NCBI RefSeq assembly: GCF_039534165.1
Contig: NZ_BAAAUX010000007.1
Coordinates: 124,001-188,000, forward strand
Direction: 5' to 3'
Source of the DNA: Saccharopolyspora_D taberi
Lineage (GTDB): Bacteria > Actinomycetota > Actinomycetes > Mycobacteriales > Pseudonocardiaceae
DNA length: 64,000 bases
In this document: piece after piece, positions 24,470-32,094 of the stretch
Numbering within the stretch: the first letter of the stretch is position 1
How the letters are laid out: every line of letters starts with the position of its first letter
The notes under the pieces: generated by a model
Told to the model about the DNA's origin: nothing
Database searches by the model: none
The model's input: the letters and a program-made list of their open reading frames with translations, nothing else
Position numbers and translations under genes: made by a program

Positions 24470-25297
24470 TCACAGCCCAAGATCCAGCGCGTCCTGCTTG
24501 TTGGGCTCCGGCAACGACCGGTCAGTCTTGCTCTCTCGTGCAGGCACAGCCGCCTTCGCCCGCGACTTCCGCGCCCGCTTCACCTTAGATGCGCTTTCCC
24601 GCTCCGCCCGAATCCGCTCCAACAGCAGGGAGGCAGGCTCGTCGGTGGGATCCTGCTCCACCAATCGCCCGGCGAACGACTCCCGCAGCAACGACCGGCG
24701 AAGCTGCTCTGCACGTCCTTCTGCACCTGAAAGGTTCCCGATTTTTCGAAGAATCCCAATGCCCGCGTCGACACGGGACAAGTAGCCTTCGAGACTTGCA
24801 ACGATCCGGCGCTGTTCCGCCAGCGACGGGAGAGGGGTATGCCACTCAGTTAGCCTCGCCGCCCCAAGATGATGGATTCCCACGCCGCGAGAGTGCTCGA
24901 CGAAAGCCCCGCGAAGAGCTTCTCCTTTCAAAAACAAAAGCAGGAACCTCGGGTCGACTTCCTTGCTCGGCCGAACTCTGATCAACGTGTTCTGAAAGCA
25001 GCATCCATCGATCTCACCGTTCCACATGGCAGGTTTTCCTACCTCAGAAGCACTCCCCGACGCTTCACTCAAAACAATGTCACCACTGCGCAGCTGGTAG
25101 GTCTCAGCTTCGTCGTCGGTGAAGTTCATCTCCTTCACATCATCGAGCTTCAATCCGTCCCAGCCCACATTGGCGGCACGCAGATACGGACGCATCTGAC
25201 TGCCGTTGTGGTTTTTGGGCGACCGTTGCCTACCGAGTCGCACCTCCGCGATCTCCCCCAAGGTCGTCCATTCCCAGCCGGTGGGTAGGTCGCTCAC
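24470..25297 (-). CDS. hsdS: Type I RM specificity subunit HsdS, one target domain only
   Basis: A 275-residue specificity subunit. Residues 1-155 form one target-recognition domain (start LPTGWEWTTLGEIAEV; YLRAANVGWDGL; LRSGDIVLSEAS; HLGAARLTEWHTPLP), followed by a single conserved helix (LPSLAEQRRIVASLEGYLSRVD) and a basic tail. Canonical HsdS has two target domains in 400-450 residues, so this is a half-S protein that would have to dimerise and read a palindromic split site, or is a deletion product. GTG 25297 overlaps the hsdR stop by four bases (GTGA). Confidence 0.9.
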   Translation of the reverse strand: MSDLPTGWEWTTLGEIAEVRLGRQRSPKNHNGSQMRPYLRAANVGWDGLKLDDVKEMNFTDDEAETYQLRSGDIVLSEASGSASEVGKPAMWNGEIDGCCFQNTLIRVRPSKEVDPRFLLLFLKGEALRGAFVEHSRGVGIHHLGAARLTEWHTPLPSLAEQRRIVASLEGYLSRVDAGIGILRKIGNLSGAEGRAEQLRRSLLRESFAGRLVEQDPTDEPASLLLERIRAERESASKVKRARKSRAKAAVPARESKTDRSLPEPNKQDALDLGL

Positions 25298-28200
25298 GCG
25301 CTCAGCTCCTGGTTCAGGTCGTCGAGGATGTCCTTCGCGCGGTCGCCGAAGGCGGAGGCGAAGGCGCGGCTGCCGCCGTGCTCGGCAAAGGGTACGTCGT
25401 TGAGGTCGGCGGTCTGGAAGGTGACGTTCTTGGCGATGACCCGCACCACCTGGTCCAGCCACCACCGCTGGTCCACGGTGAACGTGGTGCCCTGCTGTTC
25501 CTGCCGCAGCAGCCAGCCCGCGAACCGCTCTTCCACGATGCTGCCGTACGGGCGGATCTTGTCGTCCATGCCGAGTTCGTGCCGCAGGATCGTGATCAGC
25601 TCCGCGACCCCCGGACTGTTCCCGTTGCGCTTGGCGACCGCGCCGAGCTTGTCGTAGGCGTCCAGCAAACGTTCCGAGGTCCAGTTGAACGGCGGCCGTT
25701 CCAGCTTCTTCGCCAGGTCTCGAAGCTTCCCGAAAACCTCGCGCGGATTGCGGCGTTCACGGAACGCGAGCTCGAACACGGCAATCTCGTCCCGGTGCGT
25801 GGCCAGGTAGTCGCGGAACGAGTCGACGACCTGTTGTGCGCGTTCCTCCTCCGTCAAGCCTCGGCTGACGGTGATCTCGTCCTTACTGATGTCGTCGATG
25901 ACCAGGTCGTGCGAGCGCCGGAGCTGAAGAACCCGTTCCCGCAGCTCCGGATTGTCGGCCAGCGGCCGGATCGCGTCCGCAAGCATCTGCTCGACCGCAG
26001 GTCTCCCCGCCGACACGTCACCACCGGCCGCTTCGATCGCCTGCTCCCGCACCTCCGCCTGTCGCTCGGGATCCCCGGCATGGACCAGTCCACGGGATAT
26101 CTCCTGCAACGGCTGCCCGGCCATGTCCTCGACCCCGGCCCGCTCGTCGTCATGGAGCTGGTGGTTCAGCGCGGCCAACCGCGCACCCAGCGTCTGCGCC
26201 TCGTCGGAATCCAGCGTCAGCGACCCGGCCTTCTTCAGCAGCTTCTCCAGGCTGATCTGCCGCTCGGTGAAACGCTCCAACGGCCTGGTCTCGATCCGCG
26301 GCGAATCGGTCACGCCCACCGCGTCGACGATGACGAAATGCGTCTTCTCCGCCGCGTCCGGCGTCACCCGGCGCAGATCGGCCGCATCGATCGTGCGGGC
26401 ACCGCGGCCCTTCATCTGCTCGAACAGCGACCACGTCTTGGGCTCCCGCAGGAAGAACACGCACTCCAGCGGCTTCACGTCGGTCCCGGTCGCGATCATG
26501 TCGACCGTCACCGCGATCCGCATCTCCGCCGAGTTCCGGAACTCCTGCAACCGGTCCTTCGCCTTCTTCGCATTCGCCGTGATCTTCTGGCAGAACGCAT
26601 CGCCCTCACCGAACACCCGGCGAACCTCGGCGACCACTTCCTCGGCGTGCTCGTCGGTTCGCGCGAAGATCAGCGTCTTCGGCACGTACTTGCGTTCCCG
26701 CCCGGTGACCGCCGGCGGGAAGATGTGCGTGAACAGCTTGTCTCGGAACTCCGTGATCACAGTGCGCAGGCGGTCCTTCGAAAGGACCTTCCTGCCCTCC
26801 TGGTTCGGGGTGTAGACGTAGTCCTCATCCAAGTCCTCCAGCCGTTCCCTGCGGGTCTTGGTGTTGCGGATCTGCACCACATTGCCGGCACCGATCGTCG
26901 AACCCTGCTCCCCGATCCGGGTCCCGATCCGATAGACCTCGAACGGCACGTTCACGCCGTCGATCACCGAATCCTCGTAGCTGTAGCGGCTGACCTCGTT
27001 GGCGTCGAAGAAGCCGTGGGTCACCGGCAGCGCGGTCGCCGTCAGCCCCACCAGGAACGCGTCGAAGTACTCCAGCACCGCCCGCCACTTGCCATAGATC
27101 GACCGGTGACACTCGTCGACCACGATCAGATCGAACGCCTCCGGCGGGATCTTCTGGTTATAGCCTACCTCGGCCGGTCCATCTGGCAGACCTGCCAGGT
27201 CGTCATCATCGGCGACGTCAGCGGGAATTTCCCGATCGGTCAGCGCCAGCCACAACCGCTGGATCGTCGAGATGACCACGCTGCTGGAGTCCAGCACTGT
27301 CGACCCCGACATCCAGCCCACGTTGTAGAGCTCCCCGAACTTCCGCCCGGTGTCCGGGGTGGTGAAGTTCTCGAACTCCGACAACGCCTGGTCGCCCAGG
27401 TTGTTGCGGTCGACCAGGAACAGCACCCGTTTTCCCCCGGCATGTTTGAGAAACCGGTAGCTGAAACCGGCCGCCGCGTACGTCTTGCCCGCGCCGGTCG
27501 CCATCTGGATCAGTCCGCGCGGGAAGTTCTCAGCCCACGACTTCTCCAGGCCGGTGATGGCGTCGAACTGTGCGGCGCGGAGTTTCGTCTTGTCCAACGG
27601 CACATCCGGCAACCGCGTGAGTCGCGCACGCAGCGTCGGATGGGTCTCGTCCTTGTCGGCGTTCCGCATCCACGCCGCGATCGTCTCCGGTTGGTGGACA
27701 GCGAACACCCGCCGGCTCCGCGGCTTGGGGTCCAGCTCGTTGCGGAACCGAGTCTCGTTGCCATCGGTGGCGTACTGGAACGGCAGCTCCGCACGCCAAG
27801 CGTTGGACCGCTGGTCCTGCGTCAAGCCCTCGGCATAGCGGGACGCCTGCGCTTGTGCCTTGGTCAGATCCTCGCCTTCACGCTTCGCCTCGATGACACC
27901 GACCAGCCGGGTCTTCACATACAACAAGTAGTCGGCATAGCCACCGTCGGTGTAGACCTCCTTGACCGCCACACCAGTAGCCACGCCCAGGGCCTTGTTC
28001 GGAACGTCCTGGACAGCCCACCCCGCCGCGTTCAGGAGCTCGTCCAGGCGCTCGCGAACCTGTGCCTCTGTCAGCGGCGGTTCGCAGGCACGCCGCGAGC
28101 GACGCACGAAGTCCTCGCGCTCGCGCGTGGAAACCTTCTCCGGCTTTGCGTTCTCCCGCTCCTCCAACAAACGCTGGAGATCGTCGGAGAGCCGATCGGC

Positions 28201-28854
28201 CACCGACCGCCAGTGCTCCTGCTCCGCGCGGGACTGCTCCAGATCGAGCTCGGCCTGGTTTCGCGCGCTCTCCGCATTGTCCAACGACGAACGCAGCTCG
28301 TCGAGCTCGGTCCGATACCGGTCGACCTCCTCGTTCAGCTTGTTCAGCTCCGCACGTTCGGCCAGCGACGTCGGCTTCGGCTCGACCTCCGGGCGCGAGG
28401 GAGGAGCGAACGCACGCACCGTGCGGTCGTCGGTCTCGATCCGCAGTCGCCAACTCGCCAGCACGAAGCACCGTCGCACCGCGTCCAACGCCTGATTACG
28501 TGAGGCGTAGTACTCGTGCGCGGCTTGGTTGCCGAGATCCTTGAGCTTGGACAACGCATCGAGCACCATGCCATCGACTGCGCCCTGATCGGTCAGTGCA
28601 TCGAGGCGCGGTCCGAGCATGGTTCTCGCACCGAACCGAAGACCGCTTCGCGTGCAGAGCCATTTCACCAGCACCTCGGCGAACTGCCGCGCCCGGAGAG
28701 CGGCGATCGACGGTTCGGAAAAGACGTGGTGCTCGGCACTAGCCCCCAGTGCGGCCAACAACAGGTCCTCGTTGGTCAGAAAGCTGAAGTTCGGCGACTG
28801 CCGCGCCAACTCCGCCATTTGCTGCTCGACCGGACGTTCGTCCGCAGCCATCAT
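25294..28854 (-). CDS. hsdR: Type I RM restriction/translocase subunit HsdR
   Basis: An 1186-residue restriction subunit. Residues 1-140 resemble a DUF4145-like helical domain; 165-235 are coiled coil; 245-330 hold the PD-(D/E)xK nuclease (GYADYLL with D308; E322-A-K324). The helicase has Walker A ATGAGKT (452-458), DECH (580-583) and motif VI QMKGRGART; the C-terminus is the EcoEI-type HsdR domain. It cuts unmethylated DNA after ATP-driven translocation. ATG 28854 (MMAADERPVEQQ) follows GGGGAAGGG; the longer open frame overlaps the promoter. Confidence 0.93.
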   Translation of the reverse strand: MMAADERPVEQQMAELARQSPNFSFLTNEDLLLAALGASAEHHVFSEPSIAALRARQFAEVLVKWLCTRSGLRFGARTMLGPRLDALTDQGAVDGMVLDALSKLKDLGNQAAHEYYASRNQALDAVRRCFVLASWRLRIETDDRTVRAFAPPSRPEVEPKPTSLAERAELNKLNEEVDRYRTELDELRSSLDNAESARNQAELDLEQSRAEQEHWRSVADRLSDDLQRLLEERENAKPEKVSTREREDFVRRSRRACEPPLTEAQVRERLDELLNAAGWAVQDVPNKALGVATGVAVKEVYTDGGYADYLLYVKTRLVGVIEAKREGEDLTKAQAQASRYAEGLTQDQRSNAWRAELPFQYATDGNETRFRNELDPKPRSRRVFAVHQPETIAAWMRNADKDETHPTLRARLTRLPDVPLDKTKLRAAQFDAITGLEKSWAENFPRGLIQMATGAGKTYAAAGFSYRFLKHAGGKRVLFLVDRNNLGDQALSEFENFTTPDTGRKFGELYNVGWMSGSTVLDSSSVVISTIQRLWLALTDREIPADVADDDDLAGLPDGPAEVGYNQKIPPEAFDLIVVDECHRSIYGKWRAVLEYFDAFLVGLTATALPVTHGFFDANEVSRYSYEDSVIDGVNVPFEVYRIGTRIGEQGSTIGAGNVVQIRNTKTRRERLEDLDEDYVYTPNQEGRKVLSKDRLRTVITEFRDKLFTHIFPPAVTGRERKYVPKTLIFARTDEHAEEVVAEVRRVFGEGDAFCQKITANAKKAKDRLQEFRNSAEMRIAVTVDMIATGTDVKPLECVFFLREPKTWSLFEQMKGRGARTIDAADLRRVTPDAAEKTHFVIVDAVGVTDSPRIETRPLERFTERQISLEKLLKKAGSLTLDSDEAQTLGARLAALNHQLHDDERAGVEDMAGQPLQEISRGLVHAGDPERQAEVREQAIEAAGGDVSAGRPAVEQMLADAIRPLADNPELRERVLQLRRSHDLVIDDISKDEITVSRGLTEEERAQQVVDSFRDYLATHRDEIAVFELAFRERRNPREVFGKLRDLAKKLERPPFNWTSERLLDAYDKLGAVAKRNGNSPGVAELITILRHELGMDDKIRPYGSIVEERFAGWLLRQEQQGTTFTVDQRWWLDQVVRVIAKNVTFQTADLNDVPFAEHGGSRAFASAFGDRAKDILDDLNQELSA

Positions 28855-28887
28855 CGCCCTTCCCCAGAAGCGTGAACCGAACAGACC

Positions 28888-28917
28888 AACGTAGCAATCC
28901 GACCACGCAGCGTACAA
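28888..28917 (-). promoter_or_regulatory. Promoter of the hsdRS operon
   Basis: Minus strand TTGTAC (28917-28912), an 18-base spacer and TACGTT (28893-28888), about 27 bases from the predicted start site to the ATG at 28854. Confidence 0.6.
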
Positions 28918-28951
28918 GAGGGAAGTTCGCGTTGTCCTCGGGTCCGATCGC

Positions 28952-28987
28952 GTCACCGACAAGCCCAGCCCCTGGCGGGCCTGAACC
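28952..28987 (+). repeat. Right 36-bp direct repeat of the island
   Basis: Exact copy of 19228-19263, the plsC 3' end. It runs into a 14-bp palindrome AACCGAATTCGGTT (28984-28997), which looks like the original plsC terminator, so this junction is probably the ancestral downstream side. Confidence 0.95.
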
Positions 28988-29031
28988 GAATTCGGTTGAG
29001 CCCGGCGTCCCCGGTCGTGAACGCTCCGGGG

Positions 29032-29790
29032 ATGACCGCAGCGATCGCACATCTCAGCGACCCCCACCTCGTGACGGACGGTCCGGCCGAACCGGCGGCG
29101 GCGCTCCGCGACGCGCTCGCCCGCGTCCTCGCCATCGACCCGCGACCGGACTGCGTGGTGATCACCGGTGACCTGGCCGACCGGGGCGAGCCGGACGAGT
29201 ACCGGGCGCTGCGCGAGGTGATCGACGACTTCCCGCTACCGCTGCACCTCGCCGCGGGCAACCACGACGACCCCGAAGCACTGCGGGTGGAGTTCGGCGG
29301 AACGAGCTTCCTGGGCGGTGCGCGAGAATCGCACTACGCGGTGAACTACTCCGCGTTCACACTGGTCGTCCTGGATTCGCACGTGCCGGGCTCGCCGGGC
29401 GGGCACCTGGGAACGGCCCAGCTGGAATGGCTCGGCGGAGTTCTCGCGCGCAGGCCGGACGTTCCGGCGATCGTCTGCCTGCACCACCCGCCGGTCCCGA
29501 TCGGCATCCCCTTCCTGGACGGGATGGCGCTGGCCGACGGCCCCGAACTGGCCGAAGTGCTCGCGGGTCACCGCAACGTCGCCCGGGTGCTGGCGGGCCA
29601 CGCCCACCGGCCCGCGACCGCCGCCTTCGCGGGCACCACCCTGACCGTCGCTCCCAGCACGCACCTCCAAAGTGGACTCGCGCTGAGCGGCGGCGTCCCC
29701 GATTTCCTCCCGGAACCGGCGTCCTTCCTGCTGCACCTCGACACCGGCGCGTGCTGGGTCACCCACACCGTCCCGGTCGCGGGAAGCTGA
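29032..29790 (+). CDS. Metallophosphoesterase (CpdA/GpdQ-like)
   Basis: A 252-residue calcineurin-like phosphoesterase with all metal motifs: DPH (LSDPHL), GDLADRG, GNHDD, HHPPV and GHAHR. This order is that of class III cyclic-nucleotide phosphodiesterases and GpdQ-like enzymes, so cAMP or a glycerophosphodiester is a likely substrate. Cytosolic. ATG 29032 (MTAAIAHLSDPHL) is chosen because it puts the first metal motif at residue 8 as usual. Confidence 0.85.
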   Translation: MTAAIAHLSDPHLVTDGPAEPAAALRDALARVLAIDPRPDCVVITGDLADRGEPDEYRALREVIDDFPLPLHLAAGNHDDPEALRVEFGGTSFLGGARESHYAVNYSAFTLVVLDSHVPGSPGGHLGTAQLEWLGGVLARRPDVPAIVCLHHPPVPIGIPFLDGMALADGPELAEVLAGHRNVARVLAGHAHRPATAAFAGTTLTVAPSTHLQSGLALSGGVPDFLPEPASFLLHLDTGACWVTHTVPVAGS

Positions 29791-29965
29791 CGCGAGATCA
29801 CCCAGCGCAGCACGCAAAAAACCGAAGGAGTGATCGAGTCCGGCGAACGGGTGAGGCCAGTTTGCGCCAACATCCCGCATCGACTGGCGGAACGTCGTCG
29901 CGCCTGATCACACTGAGCGCCGATTCACTCGAAGATCCTGCGGATCCGGACAGACAGGTATCGCG

Positions 29966-31546
29966 ATGAAGAAGATCGCCACCGCCGCGACGGCAGTCGG
30001 CCTCGTGCTCAGCGGGCTCGCCATCGCCCCGGCCACGGGGACCGCCGCACCGCCGGAGTTCACCCCGGCCCCGATCCAGTGGGGCCCCTGCCAGGACGAG
30101 GAACTGCAGAAGGCCGGAGCGGAATGCGGCATGCTCGGCGTGCCGCTCGACTACGCGGACCCGGCGGGCGAGCAGATCCAGCTCGCGGTGTCCCGGATCA
30201 AGCACTCCGTGCCCGGCGACCAGTTCCAGGGGCCGATCCTGGTCAACCCCGGCGGACCCGGCGGTTCCGGGCTCAGCCTGTCCACGCTCGGCGCGTCCGT
30301 GCCGAAGGACGCGGGCAAGGCGTTCGACTGGATCGGCTTCGACCCGCGCGGCGTCGGTTCCAGCAAGCCCGCGCTGTCCTGCGATCCGAACCACTTCTCC
30401 TACAACCGGCCCGACTACGTGCCGACCACGCCCGAGCTGGAGCAGGAGTGGCTGGCCCGCTCCGAGGGCTACGCCAGGGCGTGCGGGAACAACGGCAAGC
30501 TGCTCGACCACATCAAGACCACCGACTCGGTCGAGGACATGGAGAGCATCCGCAAGGCGCTGGGCGCCGAGCAGATCAACTACTACGGCTTCTCCTACGG
30601 CACCTACCTCGGCCAGGTCTACGGCACCCTGCACCCCGAGCGGATGCGGCGGGTCGTGATGGATGGCGTGGTCAACGTCAACGACATCTGGTACCAGGCC
30701 AACCTGAACCAGGACGTGGCGTTCGACCGCAACATCAACATCTACTTCGACTGGATCGCCCGGCACGACTCGACCTACCACCTGGGCACCACCGGCGCCG
30801 AGGTCGCCAAGCAGTTCTACGACCAGCGCGCCCGCCTCGACGCCGAGCCCGCCGGCGGGATCATCGGCTCCGACGAGTGGACCGATCTGTTCCTGCGCGC
30901 CGGCTACAGCCAGACCGGCTGGGACAAGCGGGCCAAGGCGTTCTCCGGCTGGGTCCACAACGGTGACTGGGCGCCGCTGAAGGAGCTCTACGACAGCGCC
31001 AACACCCCCGGCGACGACAACGGCTACGCCGTCTACAACGCCGTGCAGTGCAGCGATCTCCAGTGGCCGAAGCGGTGGGAGCAGTGGCGCGAGGACAACT
31101 GGGCCACCCACGAGAAGGCGCCGTTCGAGACCTGGGCGAACGCCTGGTACAACGCGCCGTGCCTGTCCTGGCCTGCCAAGCCCGGCAAGCCGGTCGAGGT
31201 CGACGGCGGTGAGGTCGGCAGCGCGCTGCTGATCAGCGAGGAGCTCGACGCGGCCACGCCGTTCCCGGGCGCGCTGGAAGCCCGCAAGCGCTTCCCGAAC
31301 GCCAGCCTGATCAGCCTGCCCGGCGGCACCACGCATTCGGGCTCGCTGGGCGGCAACACCTGCCTGGACGACCAGATCGCCGACTACCTGGCGACCGGCA
31401 AGCTGCCCGAGCGCAAGGAGGGTGACGGACCCGACACCACGTGCGAGCCGCTGCCGCAGCCCGAGCCGGAAGCCCCTGGCGTGGCGAGCACCCGGCCGCA
31501 GCAGCCCGCCGCGCTCCAGGAAGCGCTCCAGTCCAACTGGCGCTGA
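29966..31546 (+). CDS. Secreted tripeptidyl-aminopeptidase-type alpha/beta hydrolase
   Basis: A 526-residue precursor with a Sec signal peptide (MKKIATAATAVGLVLSGLAI, cleavage near TAA residue 28). The alpha/beta-hydrolase elements are the oxyanion loop NPGGPGGSG, the nucleophile elbow GFSYGTYLG with the catalytic Ser, and a late His in GGTTHSG, followed by the C-terminal TAP-like domain with CLDDQIADYL. This is the SlpD/Tap family of Streptomyces, which removes N-terminal tripeptides from proteins outside the cell. The Pro/Gln-rich tail after about residue 490 is not part of the fold. Confidence 0.88.
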   Translation: MKKIATAATAVGLVLSGLAIAPATGTAAPPEFTPAPIQWGPCQDEELQKAGAECGMLGVPLDYADPAGEQIQLAVSRIKHSVPGDQFQGPILVNPGGPGGSGLSLSTLGASVPKDAGKAFDWIGFDPRGVGSSKPALSCDPNHFSYNRPDYVPTTPELEQEWLARSEGYARACGNNGKLLDHIKTTDSVEDMESIRKALGAEQINYYGFSYGTYLGQVYGTLHPERMRRVVMDGVVNVNDIWYQANLNQDVAFDRNINIYFDWIARHDSTYHLGTTGAEVAKQFYDQRARLDAEPAGGIIGSDEWTDLFLRAGYSQTGWDKRAKAFSGWVHNGDWAPLKELYDSANTPGDDNGYAVYNAVQCSDLQWPKRWEQWREDNWATHEKAPFETWANAWYNAPCLSWPAKPGKPVEVDGGEVGSALLISEELDAATPFPGALEARKRFPNASLISLPGGTTHSGSLGGNTCLDDQIADYLATGKLPERKEGDGPDTTCEPLPQPEPEAPGVASTRPQQPAALQEALQSNWR

Positions 31547-31554
31547 CCTCGGTC

Positions 31555-31595
31555 CCAGCAGCGCCCCGGCCCACCTCGGGCCGGGGCGCTGCTGG
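31555..31595 (+). terminator. Strong hairpin terminator after the peptidase gene
   Basis: Perfect 18-bp arms (CCAGCAGCGCCCCGGCCC and complement) with a 5-base loop, eight bases past the stop. Confidence 0.85.
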
Positions 31596-31661
31596 CGTCC
31601 CGGTCGGCGAGTTCGTGTAGAAAAGGCCACGTACCCACCAACGCCCCGGAAGGACTTCGAG

Positions 31662-32069
31662 GTGAGCCAGGCCCCGCGAACACAACCCAAGGTCGCCGCG
31701 CTCGTCGGAGCCGCGACGCTGTTCGCGCTCGCCGCGGTCGGCTACTCGATCTTCCCCCGCCCGGCCGCCGAGGGCGTCCCCGACGCCGCCCGGCACGTGG
31801 TCTACGAGGTCTTCGGAGACGGTGACGTCGCCGACATCACCTACACCGACGACGGCGGCACGCACACCGCGCAGGAGCAGAACGCGCCGATGCCCTTCCG
31901 CAAGGAGTTCCGGCTGGAGGAGGCCGCGTTCCAGGTGTTCACGCTGTCCGCGCAGAACGCCGAGGAAGGCCCGATCACCTGCCGGATCACCGTCGACGGC
32001 GAGGTCATCGACGAGACGACCTCGGTCGGTGCGTGGGAGCTGGCGCTGTGCAGCGACTCGTCGATGTGA
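31662..32069 (+). CDS. MmpS-like exported protein
   Basis: A 135-residue protein with a single N-terminal membrane anchor (VAALVGAATLFALAAVGYSIF) and a small exported beta domain, VVYEVFGDGDVADITYTDDG ... ITCRITVDGEVIDE with two cysteines (ITC and ALC). The layout matches MmpS-type transport-accessory proteins and similar Actinobacteria-only secreted domains. No MmpL partner is adjacent. GTG 31662 follows GGAAGGAC. Convergent with rnj. Confidence 0.6.
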   Translation: MSQAPRTQPKVAALVGAATLFALAAVGYSIFPRPAAEGVPDAARHVVYEVFGDGDVADITYTDDGGTHTAQEQNAPMPFRKEFRLEEAAFQVFTLSAQNAEEGPITCRITVDGEVIDETTSVGAWELALCSDSSM

Positions 32070-32094
32070 CCCGAGTTGCCGATCCGCCGCGGGG

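Larger units (their letters stand above)
19228..28951. mobile_element. Type I restriction-modification island flanked by 36-bp direct repeats
   Basis: A 9.7-kb insertion between plsC and the metallophosphoesterase gene, delimited by perfect 36-bp copies of the plsC 3' end. Contents: an unknown 611-aa gene, hsdM, a frameshifted small gene, an Scr1-type regulator with DUF397 partner, hsdS and hsdR. In mycobacteria and related taxa none of these sits in the ftsK-rnj interval. Parts are visibly less GC-rich than the flanks (for example 20.0-21.2 and 23.2-23.4 kb). No integrase, transposase or tRNA is present, so how it moved is unclear. Confidence 0.85.

Noticed and set aside
25378..28503. 1041-residue plus-strand open frame opposite hsdR
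   Set aside because: It is an antisense shadow of hsdR, rich in Arg/Leu/Gln/His with no domain; hsdR has complete motifs and a ribosome site.
19228..28987. tRNA-integrated genomic island with its own integrase
   Set aside because: No tRNA-like sequence or recombinase is present; the repeat lies in a protein-coding 3' end.
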